Source of the DNA: an uncultured Archangium sp.
GTDB lineage: Bacteria; Myxococcota; Myxococcia; Myxococcales; Myxococcaceae
Assembly (NCBI GenBank): GCA_946479335.1
Contig: CAMLFP010000323.1
Location: 1 to 6,408, forward strand
Length of the DNA stretch: 6,408 nt
Direction of reading: 5' to 3'
Shown here: positions 5,110 to 6,408 of the stretch, in pieces
Layout of the letters: every line of letters starts with the position of its first letter
Position numbering within the stretch: position 1 is the stretch's first letter
Notes under the pieces: model-generated
Databases searched by the model: none
The model's input: only the letters and a program-made list of their open reading frames with translations
Told to the model about the DNA's origin: nothing
Translations under genes and position numbers: made by a program

Positions 5110-6395
5110 CCGCGGTCGCCTTCGTGCGCCGCGTCGCGACCCGCCCGGAGGGAGGCGCGCCGTGGCTCCCCTTCGTCATCGCGGCGCTGACGCTGACGCT
5201 GCTGGTGGGCGCCGCCACCGGCGCGTACGACCTGTGGAACCTGCGCGTCGTCGGCCGCGCGCTGCCGCTCGACCACCGCCGCGTGCACGGGCTGGCGCAG
5301 CTCTTCGGCTTCGTCGGGCTGTTCACGGTCGGCGTCTCGCTGCACCTCGCGCCGCGCTTCTTCGGGCAGCCGCTGCCCCCGGTGCGCATGGTGCGGGCGC
5401 TGCAGGTGGCCACCATCAGCGGCGTGGTGCTCACGGTCATCGGGCGCCTGGGCGCGCTGGTGCCGGGCTCGACGTACCTCGGCCTCGCCGGGAGCGCGCT
5501 GCTGCTGGTGTCGCTCACCGCCTGGGCGGAGTGGGTGTGGCGGATGTGGCGCGCGACGCGCGGGCTGCACGGGCCGATGCACCATTTCCTCGCGGCGGGC
5601 GCGGCGTGGTTCGCGCTGGGCGGCGTCACCCTCTTCGCGTGGCAGCTCGGGCAGACATGGGGGGGCCCGTTGCTGCGCGTGCCGCTGGAGGCCGTGTACG
5701 CGCCGGTGCTCTTCGGCGGAGCGGCCTCGTGGCTGCTGGGCGTCTTCCTGCGCGCGGGGCTGTGCACGCTGCGCCTGCCGCAGCCGAAGCCCCGTGCGCA
5801 GTTCACGCTCTTCTTTGCGTGGCAGCTCGCGGTGGCGGTGACGGTGCTGGCGCAATGGCGCTCCAGCACGGAGTGGGACTGTGTCGCCTCCGGGATGCTG
5901 GCGGCCGCGGTGGCCGTCGGCGCGTGGGCGCTTCGGCCGTGGCGGGGCCCCGACGCGTCAGACGGCACGCTGCGGCCCCGGGCCATCGAGGTCGGGCTGA
6001 CGTTCGGCGCGCTCTTCGGGGTGCTGGAGCTGTGGAGCGCCCTCGGCCCGCTGGTGTGGACGCCGCCGCTGCTGCGCGACGCCGCCCGGCACGCCTTCAC
6101 GCTGGGCTGCGTGACGATGCTCATCACCGGCTTCGCGGGGCGCATGGTGCCCGGGTTTCTGGGGCACGCGCTGCGCTGGCCGCGCGCCTACGACCTCGGC
6201 GTGATGGTGGTGGGCATGAGCGCAGCGGCGCGGCTCGCCGAGCTGTTCTCCGCGCGGGGTCTGCAGGCGTTGGCGGGCGCGTCGGGGGGCGCGGCGTTCA
6301 TCGGGGTGGGGTTGATCAGCGCGGCGCTCCTCAGGTCGCTCGCGCCGCAGCGGTCGCTCCACGCCAGCCCCGCCGCGACAGCCGGGGCGCGGTAA
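5106..6395 (+). CDS. NnrS-like polytopic membrane protein
   Basis: A 429-residue, very hydrophobic protein with roughly 10-12 membrane helices. Two segments resemble the conserved histidine helices of NnrS. Near the N-terminus is DHRRVHGLAQLFGFVG (56-71), followed by H80 in SLHLAPRF. Near the C-terminus is RHAFTLGCVTMLITGFAGR (328-346), ending in GH at 353-354, comparable to the family's HA-x-T-x-G-x-x-x-x-M-I-x-G-x-x-x-R. NnrS is a heme- and copper-containing membrane protein linked to NO resistance in denitrifiers. The match is by motif and fold, so a related but distinct heme-binding membrane protein remains possible. The GTG start overlaps the previous stop (GTGA) and has GGAG 8 nt upstream. 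The reading frame stays open further upstream to 4578, but that part is a shadow of the preceding gene. The C-terminal tail (about 411-429) is Ala/Ser-rich. Confidence 0.8.
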   Translation: MTAVAFVRRVATRPEGGAPWLPFVIAALTLTLLVGAATGAYDLWNLRVVGRALPLDHRRVHGLAQLFGFVGLFTVGVSLHLAPRFFGQPLPPVRMVRALQVATISGVVLTVIGRLGALVPGSTYLGLAGSALLLVSLTAWAEWVWRMWRATRGLHGPMHHFLAAGAAWFALGGVTLFAWQLGQTWGGPLLRVPLEAVYAPVLFGGAASWLLGVFLRAGLCTLRLPQPKPRAQFTLFFAWQLAVAVTVLAQWRSSTEWDCVASGMLAAAVAVGAWALRPWRGPDASDGTLRPRAIEVGLTFGALFGVLELWSALGPLVWTPPLLRDAARHAFTLGCVTMLITGFAGRMVPGFLGHALRWPRAYDLGVMVVGMSAAARLAELFSARGLQALAGASGGAAFIGVGLISAALLRSLAPQRSLHASPAATAGAR

Positions 6396-6408
6396 CGCGA
6401 CGACGCGA

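Noticed and set aside
4845..6145. Minus-strand open frames opposite the two membrane protein genes
   Set aside because: Arg/Ala/Pro/Ser-rich shadows of hydrophobic, GC-rich coding sequence.
1..6408. Search for tRNA, rRNA, CRISPR arrays, insertion sequences and attachment sites
   Set aside because: No such structure seen; the window is filled by coherent respiratory and regulatory genes with no transposase or terminal repeats.

Overview
The window is GC-rich (roughly two-thirds G+C) bacterial DNA carrying a nitrous oxide reduction (nos) locus of the clade II ('atypical') type. The base composition, the sigma-54 activator, the lipoprotein signal on NosZ and the nosZ / cytochrome c / nosD gene order fit a Myxococcota (deltaproteobacterial) genome. 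That placement is an inference; no taxonomic marker is present.

Layout. On the minus strand, reading right to left, there are a sigma-54-dependent activator (4387-3350), a hemerythrin HHE-domain protein (3300-2821), nosZ (2701-737), a lipoprotein cytochrome c (655-206) and the first 67 codons of nosD (202-1, running off the left edge). On the plus strand, divergent from the activator, there is a four-helix membrane protein of unknown function (4462-5109). It overlaps by 4 nt an NnrS-like polytopic membrane protein (5106-6395). No stretch over 300 bases lacks a gene. The many long ORFs antisense to these genes are GC-codon-bias shadows.

Regulation is the most interesting part. A near-identical dyad (18 of 21 bases, palindromic arms ATGTT/AACAT nine bases apart) occurs twice: upstream of nosZ (2793-2815) and between the activator and the divergent membrane operon (4386-4404). 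In both places it has the same orientation relative to the gene downstream. Each copy is followed by a -24/-12 sigma-54 promoter-like sequence, 11 of 12 consensus bases for nosZ and 9 of 12 for the membrane operon. A third such promoter (10 of 12) sits in the 49-bp gap before the hemerythrin gene. The encoded activator has an intact GAFTGA motif. In place of a normal sensory domain it has a ~40-residue N-terminus with a symmetrical Cys-X11-Cys-X2-Cys-X11-Cys pattern.

Proposed working model (inference): a cysteine-cluster (Fe-S, zinc or copper) sigma-54 activator switches on the N2O reductase operon, a diiron hemerythrin protein and an NnrS-type membrane operon as one small local regulon. NosZ and its probable electron donor cytochrome are both predicted lipoproteins, so the terminal electron transfer step would sit on a membrane surface. 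NosD would help copper-site assembly, and the NnrS-like and hemerythrin proteins suggest management of NO or other reactive nitrogen species.
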